From Pseudomonas sp. S06B 330 (GTDB lineage Bacteria > Pseudomonadota > Gammaproteobacteria > Pseudomonadales > Pseudomonadaceae), in contig NZ_CP088149.1 in the NCBI RefSeq assembly GCF_002845275.2, positions 4,770,501 to 4,834,500 on the forward strand: DNA of 64,000 nucleotides, in the 5' to 3' direction. Below the pieces are notes generated by a model. It was not told the origin of the DNA and did not search any database. It saw only the letters and a list, made by a program, of their open reading frames with translations. Below are positions 9,824-19,061 of this stretch, one piece after another. Both the position numbers and the translations under genes were made by a program. How positions within the stretch are numbered: position 1 is the stretch's first letter; each line of letters begins with the position of its first letter.

Positions 9824-10765
9824 CTAGATCCAGCCGCCCCACTGCAAGAAAAAGATGCCGATATTGGTGGTAATGGCAGCCATCAGGGTGGTAATGACGA
9901 TGATTGCCGCGGCCAGTTCGTGGTTGCCATGGGTAGACCTGGCCATCACATAGCTAGCAGCTGCCGTCGGGCTGCCGAAGTAGAGGAAGAGGATACCCAG
10001 CTCAGCGCCACGGTAGCCCACCAGCCAGGCGCCAAGCGTAGCCAACACGGGTAACCAGACCATTTTCAGCAGGCTGACGCTCACGGCCAGGTTACCGCTT
10101 TGGCGTAACGACGCCAGTGACAAGGTGCCGCCGATACAAATCAGAGCCAGTGGCAGGGTCATCTGCGCTAGGTAATCACCGGAAGTCAGCAGCCAGTTCG
10201 GCAAGGCCACGTGCCCGTAAGCCAAGGCAGCGGCAAGCAGCACGCTGATGATCAGCGGATTGCGCAGGATGCTCTTGCAGATACTCCACGGGTCGGACTT
10301 GGCGCTTGGGCTGTAAACGGCCAGCACCACCACTGACAGCGAGTTGTAGAGCAAAATCACCAGCCCGGCGAGGACCGCACCCAAGGAGATCCCTTGATCG
10401 CCATACATGCTGGCGGCCAGCGCCAGGCCGATCACCCCGTTGTTGCCGCGAAACGCGCCTTGGGTATAGATCCCGCGGTCTGGCCGCGGGCAGCGCCAGA
10501 TCGCGATCCCCCAGGCCAGAGCGAAGCCGATCAGGGTGGCGATGGCAAAGTACAGCAGCAGCCCAGGCTGCACTGCCGTTGTCAGGTCAGCGTGGTAGAT
10601 ACCCAGGAACAGCAGCGCCGGCATACAAACGTTGAACACCAGTGCCGAAGCGGTATGAATGAAACCGTCGTTGATCGCATTGATGCGTTTAAGCAGCACG
10701 CCCATGAACAGCATGGCAAAGACTGGCGCCGTGATGTTCAGGGTCTGAAGAAAAAGGGCGAGCAT
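9824..10765 (-). CDS. AEC-family (auxin efflux carrier type) transporter
   Basis: A 313-residue inner-membrane protein with about ten hydrophobic segments in the two-repeat arrangement of AEC transporters: LNITAPVFAMLFMGVLLKRI and ASALVFNVCMPALLFLGIYH at the N-terminus, and MTLPLALICIGGTLSLASLR opening the second half. Bacterial members export or exchange malate, malonate and similar acids; the substrate here cannot be read from the sequence. It lies 51 bases upstream of aroP on the same strand and could be cotranscribed with it. Confidence 0.88.
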   Translation of the reverse strand: MLALFLQTLNITAPVFAMLFMGVLLKRINAINDGFIHTASALVFNVCMPALLFLGIYHADLTTAVQPGLLLYFAIATLIGFALAWGIAIWRCPRPDRGIYTQGAFRGNNGVIGLALAASMYGDQGISLGAVLAGLVILLYNSLSVVVLAVYSPSAKSDPWSICKSILRNPLIISVLLAAALAYGHVALPNWLLTSGDYLAQMTLPLALICIGGTLSLASLRQSGNLAVSVSLLKMVWLPVLATLGAWLVGYRGAELGILFLYFGSPTAAASYVMARSTHGNHELAAAIIVITTLMAAITTNIGIFFLQWGGWI

Positions 10766-10845
10766 GCAGGGCGGTCCCGGTGGCTGTCGTTAGGGGGCTA
10801 ATGATACGCCTGCGCTCAGCCCCGCACACAGCCTGAGCGCTATCG

Positions 10846-10881
10846 ATTCGTAGCCGCAGCCTGGCGGCTGCGGCTACGAAT
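10846..10881. repeat. REP-like palindrome between roxR and the AEC gene
   Basis: Perfect 14-base arms, ATTCGTAGCCGCAG (10846-10859) and CTGCGGCTACGAAT (10868-10881), with an eight-base loop. It lies after the end of roxR and before the AEC gene, and resembles the CGTAGCCGCAGC class of Pseudomonas REP. It probably also protects the 3' end of the roxSR mRNA. Confidence 0.7.
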
Positions 10882-10904
10882 TCACTTTCCCGCGGGAGAT
10901 AATC

Positions 10905-11465
10905 TCAGCGTCGAACCGGGCGCTTCTGCAATTTGCGCTGCAAGGTCCGCCGATGCATGCCCAAGGCACGCGCGGTGGCGGAGATGTTGCCTTCGTGCTC
11001 AGTCAGTACACGCTGGATATGCTCCCACTGCAAGCGGTCGACCGACATCGGGTTTTCCGGAACCAAACTGTCCAGGTCGGCATGTTCGGACAGCAAAGCA
11101 GCCAGTACATCATCCGCGTCGGCTGGTTTGCACAGGTAGTTGCAGGCGCCGCGCTTGATGGCTTCCACAGCGGTAGCAATGCTCGAATAACCGGTGAGAA
11201 TCACCACACGCATTTCCGGGTCAAGCTCAAGCAGCTTGGGCAACAGCACCAGGCCCGAGTCACCGTCCATTTTCAGGTCAAGGGTGGCGTAATCAGGCAC
11301 ATCCTGCTGGGCCAGCACCAGTCCCTCTTCGGCGGAGCCTGCGGTGCTCACGCGAAAACCACGACGGCTCATGGCCCGGGCCATGACACGGGTAAAGGTG
11401 GCGTCATCATCTACCAGCAACAGGTGCGGGAGTTCTTCGCCTTCAACCTGGATTTCATCACTCAT
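10905..11465 (-). CDS. roxR: Redox response regulator RoxR (RegA/ActR/PrrA family)
   Basis: A 186-residue regulator that activates respiratory oxidase and other redox genes. Receiver domain at residues 14-125 with acidic pocket LVDDD (18-22) and phosphoacceptor D63 (TLDLKMDG), then switch residues T (VVILTGYSS) and K (YLCKPAD). The C-terminal Fis-type helix-turn-helix NISATARALGMHRRTLQRKL is nearly invariant in RegA proteins. The start is the ATG at 11465, which shares one base with the roxS stop (TGATG) and has GAGGAG upstream; a GTG one codon earlier is possible. RoxS and RoxR are thus coupled. Confidence 0.93.
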   Translation of the reverse strand: MSDEIQVEGEELPHLLLVDDDATFTRVMARAMSRRGFRVSTAGSAEEGLVLAQQDVPDYATLDLKMDGDSGLVLLPKLLELDPEMRVVILTGYSSIATAVEAIKRGACNYLCKPADADDVLAALLSEHADLDSLVPENPMSVDRLQWEHIQRVLTEHEGNISATARALGMHRRTLQRKLQKRPVRR

Positions 11466-12721
11466 CACACATCTCCTCGGGCGTCACGCGGCAGGCGCAG
11501 CTCAGTGAGCGTACCGCCTTCCTCATGACTATAGAGTTTTACCGAGCCGCCAGCACGGGTCACGCTGGCCTTGCTCAAGAACAGGCCCAGGCCAAAGCCT
11601 TTGCCCTTGGTGGTAAAGAAGGGTTTGCCGATCGACTCGGCAATCGCCACCGGCACGCCCGGACCATGATCGCGAATGCTGATCACCATGTCTTGGGCAT
11701 CCCAATCCAGACGTACTTCAAGATCGTCCGGACAGGCATCGGCTGCATTGTTCAATAGGTTCAGCAAGGCCTGGGTCAGGTCAGGCGGTGGCGCCAGGCG
11801 TGGCACGCTGCCCTGACCCAGGCGCTGGAAGCGGTAACTGGCTTCAGGACGCATCAGGTGCCAGCGGTTGAGGGCTTCGTCCAGCCAGGCGGTGACCTCC
11901 TGGTCCTCCACCGCCATACGCCGATTGGCTTCGGCGGCGCGCACCAGGTTCTGCAGGGTTTCCTTGCACAACTTGACCTGATCCTGAAGTACGGCCAGAT
12001 CTTCCTGCAGCAAAGGATCGCTGTGGTCCTGGCGCATTTCCTTGATCAACACACTCATGGTCGCCAACGGCGTACCCAGCTCATGGGCAGCGCCAGCAGC
12101 CTGGGTCGCGACCGCCAACAGTTGTTGATCGCGCAGGCCATCTTCACGCCGCTCTGCACGCAACTGCTCCTGGCGGCGCAACTCTTCTGCCATTTTTGCC
12201 GCAAAGAAAGTGATCACCGCAGCGGCCAGGGCAATGCTCAACCACATGCCGTAGACCTGCATCTTCTCCCGCGCCATGGGGAAGGTTTCCAGCGGGTAGA
12301 ACTGCACCAACAGCAAGCTGTAGGCTGCCAGAGCGATACCTGATAGCACCAGCGAATAGACCCAGGGCAAAGTCACCGCAGCAATGGCCAACGGCACCAG
12401 GTAGTAGGACACAAAGGGGTTGGTCGAGCCCCCTGAGTAGTACAGCAAGGCACTGTGAATCAACAAATCACAGGCCAACTGGAAGGCATACTCGAGCTCG
12501 GTAACCGGCAACGACAAGCGTAAGCGCAGGGCGGTGAACGCACAGAGCAAGCTCGACAGGCCAAGGGTGACCACCAGCGACAACCAAGGCAGCGGTAGCA
12601 GGTCAGTCCAGTAGGCAACGCCCACTGAGCCGGCCTGGGCGGCCAGTACCAGGATACGAATGAAGGTCAGACGCCAGAGGTTCTGACGCGTAGCGGACAG
12701 CAATTGTACGGGGGCGAGCAT
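11465..12721 (-). CDS. roxS: Redox sensor histidine kinase RoxS (RegB/PrrB family)
   Basis: A 418-residue membrane kinase that phosphorylates RoxR according to the state of the respiratory chain. Six membrane segments cover residues about 15-175. The loop GGSTNPF (97-103) fits the GGxxNPF quinone-binding motif of RegB. The H-box is GAAHELGTPLATM with H213, and C252 (VKLCKETL) sits 39 residues later, where RegB carries its redox-active cysteine. The ATPase part has NLLNNAADA, RDHGPGVP and GKGFGLGLFLSKA. The ATG at 12721 is chosen because AGGAG precedes it; the 29-residue upstream extension looks non-native. Confidence 0.93.
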   Translation of the reverse strand: MLAPVQLLSATRQNLWRLTFIRILVLAAQAGSVGVAYWTDLLPLPWLSLVVTLGLSSLLCAFTALRLRLSLPVTELEYAFQLACDLLIHSALLYYSGGSTNPFVSYYLVPLAIAAVTLPWVYSLVLSGIALAAYSLLLVQFYPLETFPMAREKMQVYGMWLSIALAAAVITFFAAKMAEELRRQEQLRAERREDGLRDQQLLAVATQAAGAAHELGTPLATMSVLIKEMRQDHSDPLLQEDLAVLQDQVKLCKETLQNLVRAAEANRRMAVEDQEVTAWLDEALNRWHLMRPEASYRFQRLGQGSVPRLAPPPDLTQALLNLLNNAADACPDDLEVRLDWDAQDMVISIRDHGPGVPVAIAESIGKPFFTTKGKGFGLGLFLSKASVTRAGGSVKLYSHEEGGTLTELRLPRDARGDV

Positions 12722-12923
12722 GAGCTCTCCTGATGAGTGCTCCAGGGCGAATCGTGGCGAGTATACCGAAGCTGCACGATGCTCTGCTGACATGCGGCAA
12801 AGCGCCACACTTTTTTACACATCAATAATGGCCCTATTGAACCTCACGACACGCTTGCGAGTCTTATGGGCCTGCGTGGAATGGATATCACAGCGTCCAC
12901 GCCTCAATTTGAAGGAGTCATAC

Positions 12924-13640
12924 ATGCTTAATTCCCGCCGCAGCACCGCCTTCGTGATGGCCACCAGCCTGCTCGCCAGCCTCCCGGCGCTGGCAGAAGA
13001 GCCGCGCTACAACCAGATCTCGCTGCGCGCTGAAGTCAGCAAGGAAGTGCCACGCGACCTGATGATCGTGACCCTTTACAGCGAAGCGCAGAACACCGAT
13101 CCGGGCAAGCTTGCCAACGAAATCACTGAGACCATGAATAAAGCGGTGCAGCAGGCCCGCGAGGTCAAAGAAGTGAAAATCAGCCAGGGGAGTCGCAACA
13201 GCTACCCGATCTACGACAACAAGGGCCAGAAGATCACCGGCTGGCGCGAACGCGCCGAATTGCGCCTGGAAAGCGCCGACTTCCCGGCCCTGTCCAAGCT
13301 CACCGGCGAGCTGCTGCAACAGCTGAAGATGGGCGGTATGGACTTCTCCATCGCCCCCGCCACGCGCAAGTCCAGTGAAGACGCGTTGCTCAAGGATGCC
13401 GTCAATGCGTTCAAGACCCGCGCCCAACTGGCTACCGAAGCGCTAGGTGGCAAAGGCTACAAAGTGGTCAACCTGAACCTCAACAGCAGTGGCTACCCAC
13501 ATCCTTACGCACGCAGCGCCCCGATGATGATGAAAGCCAGCATGGATGCCGAAGGCGCCGCGCCGAGCCCGGATATCGAAGCGGGCACCAGCCAGGTCAG
13601 CCTGAGCGCCGACGGCACCATCGAAGTGCAAATGCCTTAA
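12924..13640 (+). CDS. SIMPL-domain (DUF541/YggE-like) periplasmic protein
   Basis: A 238-residue secreted protein: signal peptide up to LLASLPALAEE, then a SIMPL domain with ISLRAEVSKEVPRDLMIVTL, YDNKGQKITGWRERAELRLE and the typical ending QVSLSADGTIEVQMP. The family includes YggE, linked in E. coli to oxidative stress; biochemical function is unknown. The ATG at 12924 has GAAGGAG seven bases ahead. An extension to 12720 is open but without support. It is divergent from roxS with a gap of about 200 bases. Confidence 0.85.
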   Translation: MLNSRRSTAFVMATSLLASLPALAEEPRYNQISLRAEVSKEVPRDLMIVTLYSEAQNTDPGKLANEITETMNKAVQQAREVKEVKISQGSRNSYPIYDNKGQKITGWRERAELRLESADFPALSKLTGELLQQLKMGGMDFSIAPATRKSSEDALLKDAVNAFKTRAQLATEALGGKGYKVVNLNLNSSGYPHPYARSAPMMMKASMDAEGAAPSPDIEAGTSQVSLSADGTIEVQMP

Positions 13641-13970
13641 ATAGCGCTACCCTCGACAGCGTTACTTTTCTGCAGGTTCGCGGCAACTTCGGCTGCCGCG
13701 AACGCTGTTACGTGTAGCACCCGAGCGCACCATTTCGGTGCCAGAGACGACTCCCTTAGCGCACAACATCTTCGAAACATACTGAAATATACCCTCGCAA
13801 ACGTTCAACTCCATAAAAAATTATACGAATGCGACATTCCTGTACGTTCGTCCCACTCTTTGTCGTCAGCTATCCTTTTGAGTGTTGCAATGGGTACAAG
13901 GCCTGCATAAGTATCCGCAGGTCGGCTCACAAGGCCCCCTCAAATCAAAAATGACAACAATGAGGCCACC
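13641..13970. promoter_or_regulatory. Non-coding gap before the dpp locus
   Basis: About 330 bases without a gene. After the SIMPL gene a hairpin (GTTCGCGGCA at 13676-13685, TGCCGCGAAC at 13694-13703) probably ends its transcript. The region 13785-13870 is much more AT-rich than its surroundings and probably carries the promoter of the first binding-protein gene, but I find no clean consensus -35/-10 or -24/-12 pair. Confidence 0.45.
13676..13703 (+). terminator. Hairpin after the SIMPL-domain gene
   Basis: Ten-base perfect arms with an eight-base loop, 35 bases after the stop codon; no T-run follows, so it could equally be a REP-type element. Confidence 0.5.
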
Positions 13971-15596
13971 ATGCTCAAACACGCGGTCATTCCGTTTCTA
14001 GTCGGCGCAGGCTTGCTTGCCGGCGCACCCTCTGCCCTCGCGGCGACTAACCTGGTGTTCTGCTCAGAAGGCAGCCCGGCCGGTTTCGACCCAGGCCAGT
14101 ACACCACCGGAACCGACTTCGATGCCTCAGCCGAGACAGTCTTCAATCGCCTCAGCCAGTTTGAGCGTGGCGGCACTGCGGTCATCCCCGGCCTGGCGAC
14201 CCGCTGGGACATTTCCGATGACGGCCTGACCTATACCTTCCACTTGCGTGAAGGGGTCAAGTTTCATACCACCGACTTCTTCAAGCCAACCCGCGAATTC
14301 AACGCCGACGACGTACTGTTCACCTTCAATCGCATGCTCGACAAGGATATGCCGTTCCGTAAGGCCTACCCCACTGAGTTCCCGTACTTCACCGACATGG
14401 GCATGGACAAGAACATCGCCAAGGTGGAGAAGGTTGACGATCACACCGTCAAATTCACCCTCAATGGTGTGGATGCTGCATTTATCCAGAACCTGGCCAT
14501 GAGCTTCGCTTCGATCCAGTCGGCTGAATACGCCGACCAGTTGCTCAAGCAGGGCAAGCCCGCCGATATCAACCAGAAACCGATCGGCACCGGGCCGTTC
14601 GTGTTCAGCAAGTACCAGAAAGACGCGCAGATCCGCTTCAAGGGCAACAAGGAATACTGGCAACCCGATGACGTCAAGATCGATAACCTGATCTTCGCCA
14701 TCACCACCGACGCTTCGGTGCGCATGCAAAAACTCAAGAAGAATGAGTGTCAGGTCACCCTCTTCCCGCGCCCGGCCGATATCAAGCCGCTCATGGAGGA
14801 CCCGAACCTGAAGATGCCCGACCAGGCTGGTTTTAACCTCGGCTACATCGCCTACAACGTGATGGACAAGATCAAGGGCAGTGACGAGCCCAACCCCATG
14901 GCTCAGCTCAAGGTCCGTCAAGCCCTGGACATGGCGGTGAACAAGCAGCAGATCATCGACTCGGTGTATCAGGGCGCAGGGCAGTTGGCGGTCAATGCCA
15001 TGCCACCGACCCAGTGGTCGTACGACACCACCATCAAAGACGCCAAGTACGATCCGGAAAAAGCCAAGCAACTGCTCAAGGAAGCCGGCATCAAAGAAGG
15101 TACCGAGATCACTTTGTGGGCCATGCCGGTACAGCGCCCCTACAACCCCAATGCCAAGTTGATGGCCGAGATGCTCCAGTCCGATTGGGGCAAGATCGGG
15201 ATCAGGGCCAAGATCGTCAGCTACGAGTGGGGGGAATACATCAAGCGCTCCAAAGGTGGCGAGAACGGCGCCATGCTGATCGGCTGGAGCGGTGACAACG
15301 GTGACCCAGACAACTGGCTCGGCACCTTGTTTGGTTGCGATGCCATCGCCGGCAACAACTTCTCCAAATGGTGTGACAAGCCTTACGACGATCTGATCAA
15401 ACAGGCCAAAGCCACCTCCGATCAGGCCAAGCGAACCGAACTGTACAAGCAAGCCCAGCACCGCCTGAAAGAGCAGGTGCCAATGACCCCGATCGCCCAC
15501 TCCACGGTGTATCAACCCATGCGCAAAACCGTACAGGACTTCAAGATCAGCCCGTTCGGCTTGAACTCCTTCTATGGGGTAAGTGTGACCAAATAG
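13971..15596 (+). CDS. dppA: Dipeptide ABC transporter periplasmic binding protein, DppA-like (copy 1)
   Basis: A 541-residue extracytoplasmic binding protein (SBP family 5) that delivers di/tripeptides to the DppBCDF channel. Signal peptide MLKHAVIPFLVGAGLLAGAP ending near SALA-A; the mature protein opens LVFCSEGSPAGFDPGQYT. Family signatures are LTYTFHLREGVKFH and ADDVLFTFNRML. Two cysteine pairs, including GCDAIAGNN...KWCD, are shared with the other copies and probably form disulfides. ATG at 13971 follows TGAGG. First of three paralogues in this locus, and very similar to copy 2. Confidence 0.93.
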   Translation: MLKHAVIPFLVGAGLLAGAPSALAATNLVFCSEGSPAGFDPGQYTTGTDFDASAETVFNRLSQFERGGTAVIPGLATRWDISDDGLTYTFHLREGVKFHTTDFFKPTREFNADDVLFTFNRMLDKDMPFRKAYPTEFPYFTDMGMDKNIAKVEKVDDHTVKFTLNGVDAAFIQNLAMSFASIQSAEYADQLLKQGKPADINQKPIGTGPFVFSKYQKDAQIRFKGNKEYWQPDDVKIDNLIFAITTDASVRMQKLKKNECQVTLFPRPADIKPLMEDPNLKMPDQAGFNLGYIAYNVMDKIKGSDEPNPMAQLKVRQALDMAVNKQQIIDSVYQGAGQLAVNAMPPTQWSYDTTIKDAKYDPEKAKQLLKEAGIKEGTEITLWAMPVQRPYNPNAKLMAEMLQSDWGKIGIRAKIVSYEWGEYIKRSKGGENGAMLIGWSGDNGDPDNWLGTLFGCDAIAGNNFSKWCDKPYDDLIKQAKATSDQAKRTELYKQAQHRLKEQVPMTPIAHSTVYQPMRKTVQDFKISPFGLNSFYGVSVTK

Positions 15597-15601
15597 CAGC
15601 C

Positions 15602-15651
15602 AACGGGCTCGGCCCCGAGGCGCCATAGGGCACCTGGGGTCCGAGCCCGTT
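15602..15651 (+). terminator. Stem-loop after binding-protein copy 1
   Basis: Arms AACGGGCTCGG (15602-15612) and CCGAGCCCGTT (15641-15651), extended inside by CCCC/GGGG, begin five bases after the stop. It probably stabilises or terminates the abundant binding-protein mRNA. Confidence 0.65.
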
Positions 15652-15849
15652 AGCCTGGCAGGTCAACCGCTAGCGCATCGACACGGAAACGTCGCTCCGC
15701 TCTATCGGACACCTCCTACACATCCTTGCGAAACCGTACCTCGCTGAATCGCGCTGACGCCCCTACCGTCAAGACAGCGTTGCAAGCGACGCGAGTTGCA
15801 TGGCTGTGTGCTGTGAACTGATCAAAACAACAAGAAATCAAGGATCGTT
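15652..15849. promoter_or_regulatory. Gap between binding-protein copies 1 and 2
   Basis: About 200 bases after the hairpin hold no ORF. AAGGATCG at the right end is the ribosome site of copy 2. A separate promoter here is plausible, since the paralogues are often regulated separately, but I see no firm motif. Confidence 0.35.
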
Positions 15850-17442
15850 ATGCGCCATACCCCCGTTTTTGCAGCGTTGCTGGGCCTCGGCCTACTGACG
15901 CAGAGCCCTTTGAGCCAGGCCAAGAACCTGGTGTTCTGCTCCGAAGGCAGCCCTAGCGGTTTTGACACCGCGCAGTACACCAGCTCCACCGACAACGACG
16001 CCGCCGAGCCGATCTATAACCGTCTGGTCGAGTTCGAGCGTGGCGCCACTGCCGTCCAACCCGCGCTGGCCAAAAGCTGGGAGGTGTCGCCCGACGGGCT
16101 GACCTATACCTTCCAACTGCGTGAAGGCGTGAAGTTTCATAGCAACAAGGACTTTACCCCCAGCCGTGAGTTCAACGCTGACGACGTGCTGTTCACCTTC
16201 AACCGCATGCTTAATCGCGAGCACCCATTTCGCAAACACTACCCGACCGAGTTCCCCTACTTCGTCAGCATGAGCCTGGACAAGAACATTGCCCAGGTTG
16301 AAAAAACTGGGCCGATGACAGTGGTGTTCACCCTCAACAGTGTCGATGCCGCGTTTGTGCAGAACCTGGCCATGAGCTTCGCCGCGATCCTCTCCGCCGA
16401 GTACGCCAACCACCTGATGACGTCCGGACGCCCCAGCGACATCAATCAGAAGCCGATTGGCACCGGGCCTTTCGTGTTCCAGCGCTATCAAAAGGACTCG
16501 CAGATCCGATATCGCGGCAACAAGGACTACTGGGACCAGGACAAGGTCAAACTCGACCAGTTGATCTTCTCGATCAACACCGACCCGTCAGTGCGCATCC
16601 AGAAGTTGCGTAAGGATGAGTGCCAGGTCACCGTCAACCCACGGCCGGCCGACCTTCAAGCACTGAAGAGCGATCAGCAACTGCAGGTGATCGAAAACCC
16701 TGGTTTCAACCTCGGCTATATCGCCTACAACGTCCAGCACAAGCCCTTTGACCAGCTTCAGGTTCGCCAGGCCATGGACATGGCAGTGAACAAGGCAGCC
16801 ATCGTCCAGGCGGTGTACCAGCATGCCGGCCAAATGGCGGTCAACAGCATGCCACCAACCCAATGGTCCTACGATCACAGCATCAAGGACGCCGGCTACA
16901 ACCCGGACAAGGCCCGTCAGTTGCTCAAGGCTGCAGGCGTCAAAGAAGGCACTGAAATCACCCTCTGGGCCATGCCCGTGCAGCGCCCCTACAACCCCAA
17001 TGCCAAGCTGATGGCCGAGATGCTTCAGGCCGATTGGGGCAAGGTCGGCCTCAAGGTCAAGATCGTCAGCTACGAGTGGGGTGAATACCTCAAGCGCACC
17101 AAGGATGGCGAACACGACATCTCGCTGATCGGTTGGACCGGCGACAACGGTGACCCGGACAACTGGCTGGGTACGCTTTACAGCTGCGACGCCATCGGCA
17201 GCAATAACTACTCCATGTGGTGCGACCCGCAGTACGACGAGCTGGTCAAGAAAGCCAAGACCATCACTGATCGCGAGCAACGCACCGTCCTTTACCAGCA
17301 GGCCCAGCAGCGCCTCAAGCAGCAGGTGCCCATCACCCCGATCGCCCACTCGACGGTCAATCAACCGCTCAGTGCCAAGGTCGAGGACTTCAAGGTAAGC
17401 CCCTTCGGGCGCAACGTCTTTTCTGGCGTAGGCATCGAATAA
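15850..17442 (+). CDS. Dipeptide ABC transporter periplasmic binding protein, DppA-like (copy 2)
   Basis: A 530-residue SBP family 5 protein, colinear with copy 1 and with long identical runs such as WAMPVQRPYNPNAKLMAEML. Signal peptide MRHTPVFAALLGLGLLTQSP ends before KNLVFCSEGSP. It keeps the LTYTFQLREGVKFHS and ADDVLFTFNRML signatures and the C-terminal CDAIGSNNYSMWCD cysteine pair. It probably feeds the same DppBCDF channel with a different peptide range. ATG at 15850 with AAGGAT upstream. A strong inverted repeat follows its stop. Confidence 0.92.
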   Translation: MRHTPVFAALLGLGLLTQSPLSQAKNLVFCSEGSPSGFDTAQYTSSTDNDAAEPIYNRLVEFERGATAVQPALAKSWEVSPDGLTYTFQLREGVKFHSNKDFTPSREFNADDVLFTFNRMLNREHPFRKHYPTEFPYFVSMSLDKNIAQVEKTGPMTVVFTLNSVDAAFVQNLAMSFAAILSAEYANHLMTSGRPSDINQKPIGTGPFVFQRYQKDSQIRYRGNKDYWDQDKVKLDQLIFSINTDPSVRIQKLRKDECQVTVNPRPADLQALKSDQQLQVIENPGFNLGYIAYNVQHKPFDQLQVRQAMDMAVNKAAIVQAVYQHAGQMAVNSMPPTQWSYDHSIKDAGYNPDKARQLLKAAGVKEGTEITLWAMPVQRPYNPNAKLMAEMLQADWGKVGLKVKIVSYEWGEYLKRTKDGEHDISLIGWTGDNGDPDNWLGTLYSCDAIGSNNYSMWCDPQYDELVKKAKTITDREQRTVLYQQAQQRLKQQVPITPIAHSTVNQPLSAKVEDFKVSPFGRNVFSGVGIE

Positions 17443-17445
17443 CCC

Positions 17446-17492
17446 CTGCACGCGTTCCTGGGAGTGCAACCCACTCCCAGGAACGCGTGCAG
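17446..17492. repeat. Perfect 21-base inverted repeat before the porin gene
   Basis: Arms 17446-17466 and 17472-17492 (core GCACGCGTTCCTGGGAGTG) are perfect complements with a five-base loop CAACC. It starts three bases after the stop of copy 2. It has no T-run, so it is best read as an mRNA-stabilising or partial terminator stem that sets porin expression apart. Confidence 0.75.
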
Positions 17493-17607
17493 CTTGAATA
17501 TGCCCGATTGTCATCGAGCAAACGTTTGCAACCCTTGTTTCACCAAGAAAACGTCAAGCTCACGAGGCCTGACGCTAACAAAAAAAGAAATGAAAGGGAG
17601 CTTTACC

Positions 17608-18987
17608 TTGAGACGAACCACAACCGCCGTACTGGCCCTGTCCATCACAGGGTTGTCCGTCATGTCCCAGGCCGAACCCATCAGCCAGGACGTTGTTCCG
17701 ATCACCGTCAAGGGCACCAGTGCTCAGAGCGAAGCCACAGGCTTTGTCGAGGGCCAGAGCCTTTCCGGCTCGACCCGCAACTGGTACGCCCGCGAGCGTG
17801 CCACCCGCGCGCCGCTCTGGAAGTACTACAAAAGCGATGGCACTCGTCATGACACTCACAGCCGCGATAACTGGGTGCAAGGCACCATCCTCAATTACAG
17901 TTCGGGCTTTACCGAAGGCGCCATCGGCTTCGCCACTGAAGTTGCGGCCTACAACGCTATTGCCCTGGAACAGGGACGCGCGGCAGTCGCCGGGCCAAAC
18001 AACCGCACCCTGACCCACAGTGATGGCGACGTCATTGGCCAGTGGAGCAAGATGGGGCTGGCCAACATCAAGGCACGCGTTTCCAATACAACCTTGACCG
18101 CTGGCCGCCAATCAATGGACACCCCGGTCATCGCCTACATCGGCAACCGTGCGTTGCCGTCGAGCTTCCAGGGCGTAAGCATTCGCAGCGAAGAATTCGA
18201 CAACCTGTCGTTCGACGTCGGCACCTTCGACCGGGTGTCACCGCGTACCGAACAAAGCCTGAGCAAGTTTCGCTCCGAGTACGGCGCCAAGGGTGCGGAA
18301 ACCGACCGCATCAGCATGGCCGGCCTCAACTACCAGCCCCTGCAAAGCCTGAAGACCAGCCTGTACGTGTCCAAGGTCGAGGACTTCTGGAACCAGTACT
18401 ACTTCGGCGCTAACCATGTACTGGGCGACAGCTCGGTGCTGAGCCTGACCACCGGTCTGAACTACTACAAAACCAAAGATGAAGGCCGCAGCGAACTCGG
18501 TGAAATCGACAACGACACCTACAGTCTGTCGCTGGGCCTGACCCACCAGGCGCACAACCTGTCCTTCTCCTACCAACAGGTGAACGGTAACGAGTACTTC
18601 GATTACCTGCATGAAACCAACGCAATCTTCCTGGCCAACTCCCTACTCTCGGATTTCAACGGCCCGAACGAGAAGTCCATGCAGATCGCTTATGTACTGA
18701 ACATGGCCCAATACGGTGTACCCGGCCTGAAGTTCAACCTGTACAACGCCCGCGGCTGGGACATTGATGGTACCCACTACCGGGGCACTGGCTATGACGT
18801 CAAAAACCTCGCCGGCGAGAACCACTATGAGTGGGGCATCGGCACCACGTATGCCGTTCAGAGCGGAGCCCTGAAGGACACCACCATTCGCGCCACCTAC
18901 ACCGCGCACCGTGCCAGTAAGAACCAAGGCGACGGCAGCCTGGACGAGCTGCGTATCGTGACCACCATTCCATTCAACATTCTCTAG
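17608..18987 (+). CDS. opdP: OprD-family outer membrane porin (OpdP-like)
   Basis: A beta-barrel porin of the OprD family, which in Pseudomonas lets amino acids and small peptides cross the outer membrane; in the dpp locus the counterpart is OpdP, for Gly-Glu dipeptide. Family motifs: GFVEGQSLSGSTRNWYARER after the signal peptide, SKMGLANIKARVSNTTLTAGRQ, and the repeated alternating strands to the end. I place the start at TTG 17608, because AAGGGAG lies seven bases ahead; the ATG at 17590 has no such site but would add only six residues. The signal peptide is RRTTTAVLALSITGLSVMSQA. It is flanked by dipeptide-binding proteins. Confidence 0.88.
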   Translation: MRRTTTAVLALSITGLSVMSQAEPISQDVVPITVKGTSAQSEATGFVEGQSLSGSTRNWYARERATRAPLWKYYKSDGTRHDTHSRDNWVQGTILNYSSGFTEGAIGFATEVAAYNAIALEQGRAAVAGPNNRTLTHSDGDVIGQWSKMGLANIKARVSNTTLTAGRQSMDTPVIAYIGNRALPSSFQGVSIRSEEFDNLSFDVGTFDRVSPRTEQSLSKFRSEYGAKGAETDRISMAGLNYQPLQSLKTSLYVSKVEDFWNQYYFGANHVLGDSSVLSLTTGLNYYKTKDEGRSELGEIDNDTYSLSLGLTHQAHNLSFSYQQVNGNEYFDYLHETNAIFLANSLLSDFNGPNEKSMQIAYVLNMAQYGVPGLKFNLYNARGWDIDGTHYRGTGYDVKNLAGENHYEWGIGTTYAVQSGALKDTTIRATYTAHRASKNQGDGSLDELRIVTTIPFNIL

Positions 18988-19061
18988 CCTCGACCGCCAC
19001 GGCCGGTTCACTGAATCGGTCGTGACGACTACGCTGGCTTAATTGATAGCAGGGAGGTTTC

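Noticed and set aside
13785..13870. AT-rich stretch considered as foreign DNA or a sigma-54 promoter
   Set aside because: Too short for an island, and no GG-N10-GC pair in the right context; best read as an ordinary promoter region.
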